DNA of 64,000 nucleotides from Synechococcus sp. CS-1331 (GTDB lineage Bacteria > Cyanobacteriota > Cyanobacteriia > PCC-6307 > Cyanobiaceae): contig JAHLYQ010000018.1 of the NCBI GenBank assembly GCA_025127975.1, positions 1 through 64,000 of the forward strand. Reading direction: 5' to 3'. Below the pieces are notes generated by a model, which made no database searches, was not told the origin of the DNA, and saw only the letters and a program-made list of their open reading frames with translations. Numbering within the stretch: the stretch's first letter is position 1; each line of letters starts with the position of its first letter. Of this stretch, positions 29,094 to 38,320 are shown piece by piece. The position numbers were made by a program, and so were the translations under genes.

Positions 29094-30038
29094 ATGAACC
29101 CACCCAGCGCACACTCCCGAGCTTCAAGTATCCGCCCCAGCTCCCGTCCTATCCAATTAATTTCATCCGATATCACGTGCAGCTGTAATCTCTCTGCTGA
29201 AACCGTGTGGGTGGTAGATCGTGAGGTGCATGTTCTCGATGGAGCCGAGCTCAGCATCGCTGATGGAACCAGGATTCTCATCTTGAATGGCGTTGTGTCC
29301 AGCAGCCGAATAGGCCGGGCTGCGTTGATCTTTGATCCGGGATCGACGCTTTCGGCCGCACGCTTTTCTGTTTATGCCGGCAGTTCGCAGTATCGCATCT
29401 CACGCACCTCCGACAATGGCGGTCTTTGGTTTTTAGGTGCATATGCTGCAGGTGCCAGTGATGGCATCCGTTTGTCTAAGGCAGTAGCGCAGCGCCCGTC
29501 TCTTTTTCAGGCGGCTTCAATCACCGTCTCTCACCTCGGACGTCTGGATACGTCTATGAGCCCCCGCAAAGGGCGTGAGCGGCATAGTGATGACGATATT
29601 GATGCTCTCAAGTTAATTGGTGTTGGACCTGATGAATGGCAGGTGTCCCAGCTGCGTAGCTTGCATTCTGCTGATGACGGTGTCGATCTCACCAATAGCT
29701 ACATTCGCCTCAATCGCCTCGAGGTGCGTAATCCAACTGAGGATGGTCTCAACCTGAGCAGTAGCCGTATTGAGATTCGGCGGAGTCTTTGCTTGGATGT
29801 GCAGAAAACGTCGGCTACCGATCGTGATCTTTTCGACTTTGAGACGGACGATGGCGGTTCCTTCGTTGAACTGCCGCGTGGTTGCTGGGTCCGGCTGAAT
29901 GGCGTATTTGGTGACCAACTAGTCCTCTCATCTCAAGACATGCATCCTCCTTTGGTTTCAGATAATCTCGAGTGCCCCTATTCTTTTTCAGGTAAGCTCA
30001 AATCGGATGCTGTCGTTTTTTCGGTATCGCAGGACTGA
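29094..30038 (+). CDS. Beta-helix-like protein of unknown function
   Basis: A 314-residue protein without an evident signal peptide. From about residue 40 it consists of short beta strands in repeats: VHVLDGAELSIADGTRILILNG, then LRSLHSADDGVDLTNSYIRLNRLEVRNPTEDGLNLSSSRIEI. That is the ladder pattern of right-handed parallel beta-helix proteins. Three Cys lie in the C-terminal third. It may be a carbohydrate- or surface-binding protein; no catalytic motif is seen. Composition is island-like. Confidence 0.6.
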   Translation: MNPPSAHSRASSIRPSSRPIQLISSDITCSCNLSAETVWVVDREVHVLDGAELSIADGTRILILNGVVSSSRIGRAALIFDPGSTLSAARFSVYAGSSQYRISRTSDNGGLWFLGAYAAGASDGIRLSKAVAQRPSLFQAASITVSHLGRLDTSMSPRKGRERHSDDDIDALKLIGVGPDEWQVSQLRSLHSADDGVDLTNSYIRLNRLEVRNPTEDGLNLSSSRIEIRRSLCLDVQKTSATDRDLFDFETDDGGSFVELPRGCWVRLNGVFGDQLVLSSQDMHPPLVSDNLECPYSFSGKLKSDAVVFSVSQD

Positions 30039-30329
30039 GGCTTCTCAGGGCTGCCATGGTTTGCATTCTCTCTTCCGCTCGCGACGACACGATTGCTGCC
30101 TTGCTCATTTTTGAGTAACAAAAGGGCGACGTTTGCCGGGCGGCGATATTCAGGTGCTGGAGTGGGGCATCGATTGCTTTCCAGCCCATTGCCCAGCGCG
30201 TTAATTGGCTGGCTGTCAATATGTTTGGCATAAGTTTGATTGCTTGCCCTATGATTGTTTTCTGATCAGGGCCTTTGCCTGGTCCAGGCTCCTGATTTGC
30301 GTTCCTTTCTATTTCATAGCTTTCGATTC
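30039..30329. other. Gap in the low-GC island
   Basis: About 290 bases of mixed composition between the beta-helix gene and the small secreted protein. No gene or clear repeat is visible. The distal part must contain the promoter of the 30330 gene. Confidence 0.5.
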
Positions 30330-30614
30330 ATGTCTTCTCCTTTTCGTCTTGTTTGCGCAGCGGCCGTGCTGGCAGCTTCTGCCACAGTTGTGCTGAGTCC
30401 AGCGCCTGCCCAGGCTGATTACTCCAAATGCACCAAGCAAATTCGCGCCCAAGGCTACTTTATTACTGATGTTGACAGCGACTGGGGGCGTCCTTATGAT
30501 AAATTTGACGCCATAAAAGATGGCAAGGAGTATGATCTATGGGTTAATAAAAGTAGCTGCAAGATTGAGCAGCGCGTGATCGATAATGATCGCTATGGCC
30601 ATTACAATGATTGA
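30330..30614 (+). CDS. Small secreted protein, PepSY-like
   Basis: A 94-residue protein with a textbook signal peptide (FRLVCAAAVLAASATVVLSPAPAQA). The mature domain is of about 65 residues: YSKCTKQIRAQGYFITDVDSDWGR, then YDKFDAIKDGKEYDLWVNKSSCKIEQRVIDND. The alpha-beta pattern resembles one PepSY repeat, and the two Cys could form a disulfide. It is probably periplasmic or secreted; function unknown. A longer upstream start would spoil the signal peptide. Confidence 0.65.
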   Translation: MSSPFRLVCAAAVLAASATVVLSPAPAQADYSKCTKQIRAQGYFITDVDSDWGRPYDKFDAIKDGKEYDLWVNKSSCKIEQRVIDNDRYGHYND

Positions 30615-30628
30615 TTAAGTTCTGCGCC

Positions 30629-32203
30629 TCAGCTCCGCATCGGTACCCAGTCGGCCGCGTTCAGCAGGGGGAATAGCCCATCTTCGATACTGATCGCTTT
30701 GAGCCATTGCGCTGGCAGTTCGGTGCCATTGTCGATCGCATCGATCAGGCGCCAGAAGCGATCGAGGTGACGCTCGATCCGCTCCTTGGCCAGTTCGGTG
30801 GTGGTGCCTGCCCGCAGTATGAAGCTCCAGTCGGAGCTCTGGGCCAGCAGCAGCTCCCTGCCGGCCTGGGTCAGCAGGCCGCGCTGGGCCTCGCTGCCAA
30901 CGCCCTGCTGCACCCGTCGCACCATTGCCTGGGAGGCCCGTTGCCATTCGGCCACCACCCAGGCGTTGGTGTCGTTGAGCCAGTAGTCGTGGTAGCCCCC
31001 CTGGCCCCAGCTGCTGGGGGAGGGGCGGCATACCTGCAGCGGCTCGTCGCCGCTGAGGGCTTCCCGCAGGGTCACCAGGCGCACCCCCGCGCTTTCCGCT
31101 TGACGGAACAGGGCGGCCAGGAATTGGGGACCCTCAAACCACCAGTGGCCGAACAGTTCGGCGTCGAAGGGAGCCACCAGCAGGGGCCGGCGTTCCATCG
31201 AGCTCGCCAGGCCGCTGAGCTCCTCGGCCCGGCCCTCCAGGTAGGCGGCGGCATGGTGCTCGATCCGCTCGGCTGCGATGGCGGGTTCGTAGGGCTGTTT
31301 TTGCTCGAGCGGGCAGCCCTGGGCCGTGACCCGGTGCAGTTTTAGGCCCAGGGGGCGGCGGCTGCGGATGCCGTGGCTGGTGAGTTCGGCTTCGGGGAGG
31401 TCCCAGCCCAGGTCACGGTGGAATTCCCGGTAGGCGCCGTCGCCTGGATAGCCCTCGCGGGCGCTCCACACCGGCAGGGTGGCGCTGCTGTCACGGCCAA
31501 AGAAGGCCGCCCCCGCCGGCGAGCAGATCGGCGCAAACACCCCATAGCGGGGGCGGGGCAGGGCATGCAGCAGCCCGTGGCCATCGAGCACCGAATAGCG
31601 CAGGCCGCAGGCCACCAGCTGCTCGTCTAGGCCCTCGTAGTAGGCGCACTCCGGTAGCCAGATCCCCAGGGGGCGCTGCCCGAGCAGGCGTTCATGCTCC
31701 CGCACGGCCGTGACCAGCTGGGCCCGCACCGCCTCTGGCACCTGACGCAGCAGGGGGAGGTAGCCGTGGGTGGCGCCACAGGTGATCAGGTCGAGCACGC
31801 CCAGTTGCTGCAGCCGCTGGAAGCGTGGGATCAGCTCAGCCCCGATTTGATCCCATTGGCGCACCACCGCGGCCAGTTGTTGGCCCAGATGGGCGGCGGC
31901 CGCCTCGAGACCCTCCGGTGCCTGCAGCAGTAACTCCTGCCGTAGGGCAATCCAGGGCAAAAAGCGGGCGTTGAGCTGGCGATCTGCCAGCAGCGACAAC
32001 AGGGTGGGCGAGAGGCCGAGGGTGAGTCGGGGGCGCTGGAGCCGGTTGGCGGCGGCGGCCTCCAATACCGCTAATAGGGGTAGGTAGCACTCCTGGAGTG
32101 CCTGGAAATACCAGTCTTCCTCCAGCGACCCAGGTTCGTTCGAGCGAACGTAGGGGAGATGGGCGTGAAGGACGAGGGCCAGATCGCCTGCGGCCATGAC
32201 CAT
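30629..32203 (-). CDS. GH57 glycoside hydrolase (1,4-alpha-glucan branching type)
   Basis: A 524-residue cytoplasmic enzyme of glycogen metabolism. It starts LALVLHAHLPYVRSNEPGSLEEDWYFQALQE, the GH57 HAHLPY signature. The catalytic Glu is in LGIWLPECAYYEG and the catalytic Asp in FDAELFGHWWFEGP. The C-terminal helical DUF1957 portion includes SSDWSFILRAGTT. These residues and the length match GH57 branching enzymes. An ATG six bases into the frame (MAAGDLALV) is an equally good start. Confidence 0.9.
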   Translation of the reverse strand: MVMAAGDLALVLHAHLPYVRSNEPGSLEEDWYFQALQECYLPLLAVLEAAAANRLQRPRLTLGLSPTLLSLLADRQLNARFLPWIALRQELLLQAPEGLEAAAAHLGQQLAAVVRQWDQIGAELIPRFQRLQQLGVLDLITCGATHGYLPLLRQVPEAVRAQLVTAVREHERLLGQRPLGIWLPECAYYEGLDEQLVACGLRYSVLDGHGLLHALPRPRYGVFAPICSPAGAAFFGRDSSATLPVWSAREGYPGDGAYREFHRDLGWDLPEAELTSHGIRSRRPLGLKLHRVTAQGCPLEQKQPYEPAIAAERIEHHAAAYLEGRAEELSGLASSMERRPLLVAPFDAELFGHWWFEGPQFLAALFRQAESAGVRLVTLREALSGDEPLQVCRPSPSSWGQGGYHDYWLNDTNAWVVAEWQRASQAMVRRVQQGVGSEAQRGLLTQAGRELLLAQSSDWSFILRAGTTTELAKERIERHLDRFWRLIDAIDNGTELPAQWLKAISIEDGLFPLLNAADWVPMRS

Positions 32204-32315
32204 CCAGCGGTTTTATCACTTTAGGCGCAACCCCCTTTGGCTCTGCCGCGGCCGCAGGGCAGGCGCCCGCCTAGAGTGGGGCTAACTCATAGTCATTCCG
32301 CCTAGAGGCGTAGTT

Positions 32316-33959
32316 ATGGCCCGCGACCCCGGCCGCGTACTGATCTTCGACACCACCTTGCGCGATGGCGAGCAGTCGCCCGGCGCCAGCTTGAACCTCG
32401 AGGAAAAACTGGCGATCGCCCAGCAGCTGGCCAGGTTGAACGTCGACATCATCGAGGCCGGCTTCCCCTTTGCCAGCCCGGGTGACTTCAACGCCGTGCA
32501 GCGCATTGCCGCCACGGTCGGCACCCCTGATGGGCCCACTATCTGCGGCCTGGCCCGGGCGGCGGCCGGCGACATCAAGGCCTGCGCCGACGCGGTGGCG
32601 CCCGCCGCCAAGCGGCGCATCCATACCTTTTTGGCCACCAGCGACATTCACCTGGAGTACAAGCTGCGCAAGAGCCGCGCCGAGGTGCTGGCGATCACCG
32701 CCGAAATGGTGGCCTACGCCCGCTCCCTGGTTGAGGATGTGGAGTTTTCCTGCGAGGACGCCGGCCGCAGCGATCCGGAGTTCATGCATCAGGTGATCGA
32801 GGCGGCGATCAGTGCTGGGGCCACCACCATCAACATCCCCGACACGGTGGGCTATGCCACTCCAGCTGAATTTGGCGAGTTGATCGCCGGCATCAACGCC
32901 AGCGTGCCCAACATTGACCAGGCCGTGATCTCGGTGCACGGCCACAACGACCTGGGCTTGGCGGTGGCCAACTTCCTCGAAGCCGTCAAGAATGGCGCCC
33001 GCCAACTCGAATGCACCATCAACGGCATCGGCGAGCGGGCCGGCAATGCCTCGCTTGAGGAGCTGGTGATGGCCCTGCACGTGCGCCGCAGCTACTTCAA
33101 CCCTTTTCTGGGCCGACCCGCCGCGAGCACCGAGCCGATCACGGGGGTGCGCACCGAAGAGATCACCAAGACCTCGCGGCTGGTGAGCAACCTCACCGGC
33201 ATGGCGGTGCAGCCCAACAAGGCGATCGTGGGCGCCAACGCCTTCGCCCATGAATCGGGCATCCACCAGGACGGCGTGCTCAAGCATCGCCTCACCTACG
33301 AGATCATCGACGCCCGCACAGTCGGTTTGGCCGACAACCGCATCTCCCTGGGCAAGTTGAGCGGCCGCAGCGCCTTCCGGGCCCGGCTCGAGGAGCTGGG
33401 CTACAGCCTGGAGCGCCACGACCTCGACGACGCCTTCGCCCGCTTCAAGGAGCTTGCCGACCGCAAGCGTGAGATCGGCGACCGGGATCTCGAGGCGATC
33501 GTCAGCGAGCAGGTGCAGCAGCAGGACAATGGCAGCTACACCCTCAAGAGCGTGCAGGTGAGCTGCGGCACTGGCCTGCAGCCCACAGCCACCGTCACCC
33601 TGGTGACGGCCGATGGCGCCGAACTCAGCGAGGCTGCGATCGGCACTGGGCCGGTGGATGCGGTGTGTCAGGCGCTCAATCGCCTGGTCCAAGTGCCCAA
33701 TGAGCTTGTCGAGTTTTCGGTGAAATCGGTGACCGAAGGCATCGATGCCATGGGTGAGGTGACGATCCGGCTGCGCCACCAGGGCGTGCTCTATTCGGGC
33801 CACTCCGCCGACACCGACATCGTGGTGGCCGCGGCCCAGGCCTTTGTCAATGCCATTAATCGGCTGCTGGCCGGGGCCCAGCACCAGCCCTTGCACCCCC
33901 AGAAAGCACCGCTGCCCGCCCTGGCTGACTTGCCCCTGGCCGATCGACCCAGGGTTTGA
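32316..33959 (+). CDS. leuA: 2-isopropylmalate synthase
   Basis: A 547-residue enzyme condensing acetyl-CoA with 2-oxoisovalerate, the first step of leucine synthesis. Motifs are the TIM-barrel start [18 protein letters not shown], metal-binding [15 protein letters not shown] and [13 protein letters not shown]. The C-terminal regulatory domain from about residue 395 includes [13 protein letters not shown] and [23 protein letters not shown]. Leucine feedback control is expected. Its stop overlaps the next gene's TTG. Confidence 0.95.
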   Translation: MARDPGRVLIFDTTLRDGEQSPGASLNLEEKLAIAQQLARLNVDIIEAGFPFASPGDFNAVQRIAATVGTPDGPTICGLARAAAGDIKACADAVAPAAKRRIHTFLATSDIHLEYKLRKSRAEVLAITAEMVAYARSLVEDVEFSCEDAGRSDPEFMHQVIEAAISAGATTINIPDTVGYATPAEFGELIAGINASVPNIDQAVISVHGHNDLGLAVANFLEAVKNGARQLECTINGIGERAGNASLEELVMALHVRRSYFNPFLGRPAASTEPITGVRTEEITKTSRLVSNLTGMAVQPNKAIVGANAFAHESGIHQDGVLKHRLTYEIIDARTVGLADNRISLGKLSGRSAFRARLEELGYSLERHDLDDAFARFKELADRKREIGDRDLEAIVSEQVQQQDNGSYTLKSVQVSCGTGLQPTATVTLVTADGAELSEAAIGTGPVDAVCQALNRLVQVPNELVEFSVKSVTEGIDAMGEVTIRLRHQGVLYSGHSADTDIVVAAAQAFVNAINRLLAGAQHQPLHPQKAPLPALADLPLADRPRV

Positions 33960-34828
33960 ACCAGCCCATGCCCATACCCGTGCCCCCCCGCCAGCCCAGG
34001 ACCCGCAACCTGCCGCTGGCGGCCGCCGCCCAGCTGATCCTGCTGTTGCTGGTGGCCCTGGCCATGCTGGTGCCCCTGCTCTGGCTGGTGAGCACCTCGC
34101 TCAAGGGTCCTGCTGAAAACATCTTCACCAGCCCGCCGGCCCTGCTGCCAGCCCAGCCCAGCCTGGAGGCCTACACGCGCCTGTTCGGGGAGAACCCGAT
34201 CCTTACCTACCTGCTCAACAGCACCATCGTCAGCGCCCTTGCCGTGCTGGCCAATCTGCTCTTCTGCTCCCTGGCGGCCTACCCCCTGGCGCGGATGCGC
34301 TTCAAGGGGCGGGGCCTGGTGCTGGCCCTGGTGGTGGCCACGATCCTGATCCCCTTCCAGGTGGTGATGATCCCCCTCTACCTGCTGATGGTGCAGATCG
34401 GGCTGCGCAACACCCTCTGGGCCCTGATCATTCCCCAGGCGGCCACGGCCTTTGGCATTTACATGCTGCGTCAGAGCTTCCTGGGGGTGCCGGTGGAGCT
34501 GGAGGAGGCGGCCCGCTGTGACGGTTGCACGCCCCTGGGGGAGTGGTGGAACGTGATGATTCCGGCGGCCCGGGCCGACCTGATCACCCTGGCGATGTTC
34601 GTATTCATCGGCACCTGGAGCGATTTCCTCTGGCCCCTGGTGATCCTCGATGAACCCGAGCTTTACACCCTGCCCCTGGGCCTGCAGCAGCTGGCCAGCA
34701 GTTTCTCCCTCGACTGGCGCCTGGTGGCCGCGGGCTCAGTAATTTCGATCCTGCCGGTGCTGGTGCTGTTCATCGGGCTCCAGCGCTACATCCTGCCGAG
34801 TGCCAGCGGCGATGCGGTGAAGGGCTGA
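33956..34828 (+). CDS. Carbohydrate-type ABC transporter permease (MalG/UgpE family)
   Basis: A 290-residue inner-membrane permease with six helices. The ATPase-contact loop is [32 protein letters not shown], and the N-terminal periplasmic segment WLVSTSLKG is typical of MalG-like proteins. The TTG start at 33956 forms a TTGA overlap with leuA; the ATG at 33968 is an alternative. No partner permease, binding protein or ATPase is adjacent, so the complex is completed from elsewhere. Confidence 0.88.
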   Translation: MNQPMPIPVPPRQPRTRNLPLAAAAQLILLLLVALAMLVPLLWLVSTSLKGPAENIFTSPPALLPAQPSLEAYTRLFGENPILTYLLNSTIVSALAVLANLLFCSLAAYPLARMRFKGRGLVLALVVATILIPFQVVMIPLYLLMVQIGLRNTLWALIIPQAATAFGIYMLRQSFLGVPVELEEAARCDGCTPLGEWWNVMIPAARADLITLAMFVFIGTWSDFLWPLVILDEPELYTLPLGLQQLASSFSLDWRLVAAGSVISILPVLVLFIGLQRYILPSASGDAVKG

Positions 34829-34842
34829 CGCGAAGGTAGGGA

Positions 34843-35265
34843 TCAATTGGCTGGTGTTGCCGGCTTGAGGGGCGGCAACGGCGCCAGGGGTGCTTCGTCG
34901 CTCAGGGGGGCGGGAGCGGCTTCGGTGGCCTGGTTGCCGCGCAGCCTGCGCAGCTCCTGAGAGAGGTTGGCGTTTGCGCTGCTCAAGGCATCGATGCGAG
35001 CACTGTTGCGTTCCACCACCTGCAGCCGCTCCACCGTGGTGCGCAGCTGCTGCTCGAGCCCGGCGGTGCGCTCAAGGGCCCTGGCGTTCTCTAGACCTTC
35101 TACCTGTTCCTGAAGCTGGCGAATGGCAGCGCTCTGTTGCCGGGTTTTGCCCACCATCACCACGAACAGCACCAGGAGCATGGCGGTCACTCCGGCCTGG
35201 AGCCAGGGAACCCAGGCCAGGGGTGTGCCGTTGGCTGCGGAGTTGTCGGGGGCTGGAGTCATCAA
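34843..35265 (-). CDS. Membrane-anchored coiled-coil protein
   Basis: A 140-residue protein. A short N-terminus leads to one membrane helix (LQAGVTAMLLVLFVVMVG), then a heptad-rich region of about 75 residues (TRQQSAAIRQLQEQVEGLENARALERTAGLEQQL) and a Pro/Ala-rich tail. The plan resembles small cell-envelope or division accessory proteins, but no family is recognised. It is divergent from the prohibitin gene. Confidence 0.65.
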   Translation of the reverse strand: MMTPAPDNSAANGTPLAWVPWLQAGVTAMLLVLFVVMVGKTRQQSAAIRQLQEQVEGLENARALERTAGLEQQLRTTVERLQVVERNSARIDALSSANANLSQELRRLRGNQATEAAPAPLSDEAPLAPLPPLKPATPAN

Positions 35266-35387
35266 GGCTGGAGCTGATTGTGGTTCGATCCTGGCGGGCC
35301 GGCTGGCGTTTGTCAGGCATTGGTGGGGGGCTGGCTGCCTGGGCAGAACGCCTAGGGTCGGCGGATCCCCAAGGATTCAGTCTTCCG

Positions 35388-36194
35388 ATGCAATCTCCCA
35401 TGCGCTCAGGCGCAGACAACGGCTTCGGCGGACTCTGGCAATTGATCTTCGCAGCCATCCTGGGGGGATTGGTGCTGCTTTCGCAGACGGTGTTCATCGT
35501 GCCGGCCGGGAACGTGGCCGTTGTCACAACCCTCGGCAAGGTCACCGGACAACCGCGGCAGCCAGGGGCCAACCTCAAGATTCCCCTGGCCCAGAGCACC
35601 TCCCTGTTTGATGTGCGCACCCAGGTGCGGCCGGAGCAGTTCTCAACCCTCACCAAGGACCTCCAGGTAATCCAGGCCACCGCCACGGTGAAGTACGCCA
35701 TGAAGCCAGCCGAGGCGGGCCGCGTCTACGAAACGATTGCCACCGACGACCAACAAATTTATCCGCGGGTGATCCAGCCCTCCCTGCTCAAGGCCCTCAA
35801 ATCGGTGTTCTCCCAGTACGAACTGGTGACCATCGCCACGGAGTGGAACTCCATCTCTGAGCTGGTGCAGGAAAAGGTGGCCGACGAGCTGCGCAAATTT
35901 GACTACGTGAGCGTGCAGGGCCTCGACCTCACCGGCCTGCAGATCGCCGAGGAGTATCGCGCCGCCATCGAGCAGAAGCAGATCGCCGAGCAGCAGTTGC
36001 TGCGGGCCCAGACCGAAGTGCTGATTGCCGAGCAGGAGGCAAAGCGCTACGAGACCCTGAATTCCAGCCTCGATGACCAGGTGCTCTACAAGCTTTTCCT
36101 CGACAAGTGGGACGGCCAGACCTCGGTAGTTCCGGCCTTGCCGGGCTCACCTGGTGGCGGCACCCCGGTGATAGTCAACTCGCGCCGCCCGTGA
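35388..36194 (+). CDS. Prohibitin/SPFH-family membrane protein
   Basis: A 268-residue protein. One N-terminal membrane helix (LWQLIFAAILGGLVLLSQTVFIV) is followed by an SPFH domain (GNVAVVTTLGKVTG, DLQVIQATATVKYAM, YPRVIQPSLLKALKSVFSQYE). A helical region comes next (EEYRAAIEQKQIAEQQLLRAQTEVLIAEQEAKRYE). Such proteins form ring scaffolds that organise membranes and proteases. The ATG at 35388 is used because upstream in-frame sequence is antisense to the neighbouring coiled-coil gene. Confidence 0.88.
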   Translation: MQSPMRSGADNGFGGLWQLIFAAILGGLVLLSQTVFIVPAGNVAVVTTLGKVTGQPRQPGANLKIPLAQSTSLFDVRTQVRPEQFSTLTKDLQVIQATATVKYAMKPAEAGRVYETIATDDQQIYPRVIQPSLLKALKSVFSQYELVTIATEWNSISELVQEKVADELRKFDYVSVQGLDLTGLQIAEEYRAAIEQKQIAEQQLLRAQTEVLIAEQEAKRYETLNSSLDDQVLYKLFLDKWDGQTSVVPALPGSPGGGTPVIVNSRRP

Positions 36195-36207
36195 AAGCGA
36201 GCTGGCT

Positions 36208-36678
36208 TCAGCTGGCTTTTTGCAGATAGGTGCGCAGGTGGTTGGGGAGCGCTCTGGCAAGGGCCTCCTCGGGCTTGAGCCAATGGCAGCTCTTGATCTC
36301 CAGTCCATCGACCGTGACCTCCGGCTGGTAGGTCGGATGCCAGGCAAAGATCGTCACCGTGTTCCGCCCGCCCGCCGACATTTCGGTGAGTTGCCAGGGA
36401 TCCTGGAGCTCCTGCGGCGCCACCTGGATCGCCACTTCCTCCTCCAGCTCCCGTATCGCCGCCTGCAGCGGCGTCTCCCCGGCTTCGATTCCGCCGCCGG
36501 GCAACGACAACTCCCTGCGATAGCTGGTTTCCACCAGCAACATTCGCCCTTGCCACCAGATGGCCACCAGGGCGCCATGGGTGTGGGGTTTAGCCACCAG
36601 CCGATAGGTTTCATATAACCCGGCGGCCAGGCGGTAGAGATGCAGCCGGGCAACGGCTCGCTTCAGCAGGGACCGCAT
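36208..36678 (-). CDS. Nudix hydrolase
   Basis: A 156-residue protein from the ATG at 36678. The Nudix box is GGGIEAGETPLQAAIRELEEEVAI. The Glu pair needed for metal binding is kept, but the usual Gly near the end of the box is Ala. The fold's strands HGALVAIWWQGRMLLVET and LSLPGG precede it. It hydrolyses some nucleoside diphosphate derivative; the substrate is unknown. Its start codon shares a CATG with the divergent gene, so one of the two starts may be mis-assigned. Confidence 0.85.
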   Translation of the reverse strand: MRSLLKRAVARLHLYRLAAGLYETYRLVAKPHTHGALVAIWWQGRMLLVETSYRRELSLPGGGIEAGETPLQAAIRELEEEVAIQVAPQELQDPWQLTEMSAGGRNTVTIFAWHPTYQPEVTVDGLEIKSCHWLKPEEALARALPNHLRTYLQKAS

Positions 36679-37435
36679 GCTCACCGCCGTCGTGCTTTTG
36701 TCCACCATGCTGCCGTCCGCCGTCGATTGGACCACCTGCCCAGCGGGGCCGACCGCCTGGTTCTCCCTGCGGGACTCCCTGCTTCAGCTGATCACCACCC
36801 CAGCCCTGCTGCTGCCTCTGGTGGCGAGCCTGGTTCTGGTGCTCTGTGCCACGGCCCGCCTCGGCTGGGCCTGGCGGGCCCTGCTTCCGGGCCTGGCCGT
36901 GCTACTCGCATCCTTGCTCTACAGCCCGCTGACCACTGCGGGGCTCAGCGACTGGCTCGACAGCCAGATGCCGCCGCCCCATTCCCCATCCCCAGGGCCT
37001 GCCCTGGCAGTGCTGGTGGGCCGGGGCCCGGACATCGCTGCGGCCACCACCACCCAGGCGGCGCGCCTGCTGCGCCAGGGCCGGGTGCAACAGATATACG
37101 TTTCTGGTGACACGCCGGCCACGGCCCAGCGCCTCCTTGAGCTCGGCGTGCCCCCAGGCCGCATCTCCGGGGATAGCTGCGCCAGCACCACCTGGGAAAA
37201 CGCCAGCCTTACCGGGGCCTGGATCCGCCAGCACACCCCGGCCTCCTCCCTGCCGGCAATCGTGCTGATCACCGATCCCTGGCAGCTGCCGCGGGCCAGC
37301 CGCGCCTTTGAGCGCCAGCAGCTAACTGTGTTCCCGGTAGCTGCGGAGCCTGTCCTCCTGCCCGCCCAGCGCAACCGACTAGCCCTGCGCGAAAGCGCGG
37401 CAACCCTGCTCTACGGCCTGCAGGGTCGGCTGTGA
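36677..37435 (+). CDS. YdcF-like DUF218 membrane protein
   Basis: A 252-residue protein with two N-terminal helices (LLLPLVASLVLVLCA and ALLPGLAVLLASLLY) and a DUF218 domain. The domain shows ALAVLVGRGPD, the VSGDT motif, DSCASTTWENASLT and VLITDPWQLPRASRAFER. DUF218 proteins such as SanA, ElyC and YdcF act in envelope biology or bind SAM; the exact activity here is unknown. Start choices at 36677 and 36707 are both possible. A strong hairpin follows the gene. Confidence 0.8.
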   Translation: MLTAVVLLSTMLPSAVDWTTCPAGPTAWFSLRDSLLQLITTPALLLPLVASLVLVLCATARLGWAWRALLPGLAVLLASLLYSPLTTAGLSDWLDSQMPPPHSPSPGPALAVLVGRGPDIAAATTTQAARLLRQGRVQQIYVSGDTPATAQRLLELGVPPGRISGDSCASTTWENASLTGAWIRQHTPASSLPAIVLITDPWQLPRASRAFERQQLTVFPVAAEPVLLPAQRNRLALRESAATLLYGLQGRL

Positions 37436-37466
37436 AATGGGCTCTGAACGCCCCGAACCAAGGGGG

Positions 37467-37497
37467 CCACCCCGGCAGAACAAAGCTGCCGGGGTGG
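37467..37497. terminator. Strong hairpin between the YdcF-like gene and the integrative element
   Basis: CCACCCCGGCAG and CTGCCGGGGTGG form a perfect 12-bp stem around a 7-base loop (aacaaag). It lies 31 bases after the YdcF-like stop and eight bases before the left attachment repeat. It probably terminates the chromosomal transcript and insulates the element. It lacks a long T-run. Confidence 0.7.
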
Positions 37498-37504
37498 ACG
37501 CAAT

Positions 37505-37553
37505 TGGAATGGGTCGCCTGAGATTCGAACTCAGGACCAATCGGTTAAAAGCC
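37505..37553. repeat. Left attachment repeat (displaced tRNA-Lys 3' fragment)
   Basis: Identical over 49 bases to 56105-56153. On the minus strand it carries the last 44 bases of tRNA-Lys, from the anticodon loop to the discriminator base, plus five bases of 3' flank. Beyond 37553 the sequences diverge at once (aatcttg against gagtgct), which places the recombination core in or near the anticodon loop. Confidence 0.93.
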
Positions 37554-38299
37554 AATCTTGACCGCTCGACAATACTTTCGATCACCGGATTGAGTCTCAA
37601 GAGGTACAGGGAAGGTACAAATGACAACCTCCGACATCATAAGACACCCCTTTGGGTTCCTCCTTGCGACACCGGGCCGGAATATGTTTTGTAACCCTGC
37701 TTCTGAGGCCGCCCCGCAAGGGCCATGCCACATGCCTATCCGAGCACCCAAGCGGAACAGAAGCCAGTTGCAGCACGTGGTCAGCCGCAAGACCTAAGAA
37801 CAAGCAGAGCCAGCAATGCGACCCCTAAGCATCAATCAGACCGAGCAGGAGTCAGAAGACCTATTTAGCTATCTGACGGCGCTGAACTCGATAAGCGGCC
37901 CACTTCATGCCTCTTTGATTCTTCTGAGGCTGCTGATGTGCGGCATTGATAGCGCTGCCTCAGCCTGCCGTGCGCCCATGAGCAACCTCACCCGGCCGAC
38001 CAGCCCTTAGCCATAACCGTGGGCGCAAATTACCGCCATTTCGAGAAAGAGAACTGTCATTGAGCCCAGGCAGCCACTCGAGCAACGCCAGACCCCCCCC
38101 AGGCCGCCCTACAAGCCCTGAGCAACTGGCTTGGGGCCTTCCAGCCAGGGCGGATGCCCAGGCTGAAAAGAGCTGGCGACCCGGCACGACGGCGGCCCCG
38201 CAGGAGGAGAGACCTGCCGCAGAGCCCCACAGCAATACAGGCTGTTGCGAAGGCACTGACTACCGCCGACCGCTCGCGAAGTCAACAGGCATACTGTTA
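37554..38299. other. Left end of the element; no supported gene
   Basis: About 750 bases with short open frames only. The longest (37816-38010, 64 codons) has no recognisable features. The segment contains two AGGTACA-type sites at 37602-37620. It may hold integrase arm sites or excision sites; a low-confidence small gene cannot be excluded. Confidence 0.5.
37602..37620. promoter_or_regulatory. Tandem AGGTACA sites near the left attachment repeat
   Basis: AGGTACAG (37602-37609) and AGGTACAA (37613-37620) are direct repeats 11 bases apart, about one helical turn, and 49 bases inside the left attachment repeat. AGGTACAG also forms both arms of the palindrome at 55974-55991 near the right end. 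They are candidate arm-type sites for the integrase or an excisionase. Confidence 0.5.
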
Positions 38300-38319
38300 G
38301 GGTTCCCAAATGGCAACCC
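38300..38319. promoter_or_regulatory. GGGTTCCC-type site pair before the first element gene
   Basis: GGGTTCCC at 38300 and GGCAACCC at 38312 begin 12 bases apart, directly before the GTG at 38321. The same 12-base phasing of related 8-mers occurs at 39084, 54232 and 54274. The position suggests repression or autoregulation of the 38321 gene. Confidence 0.5.
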
Positions 38320-38320
38320 G

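Noticed and set aside
37505..37553. A second functional tRNA at the left end
   Set aside because: Only the 3' part of the cloverleaf is present; the sequence past the anticodon loop does not pair as a 5' half.
38060..38320. Longer N-terminus for the 38321 regulator candidate
   Set aside because: The added 87 residues are Pro/Ala/Arg-rich and would cover the phased GGGTTCCC site.
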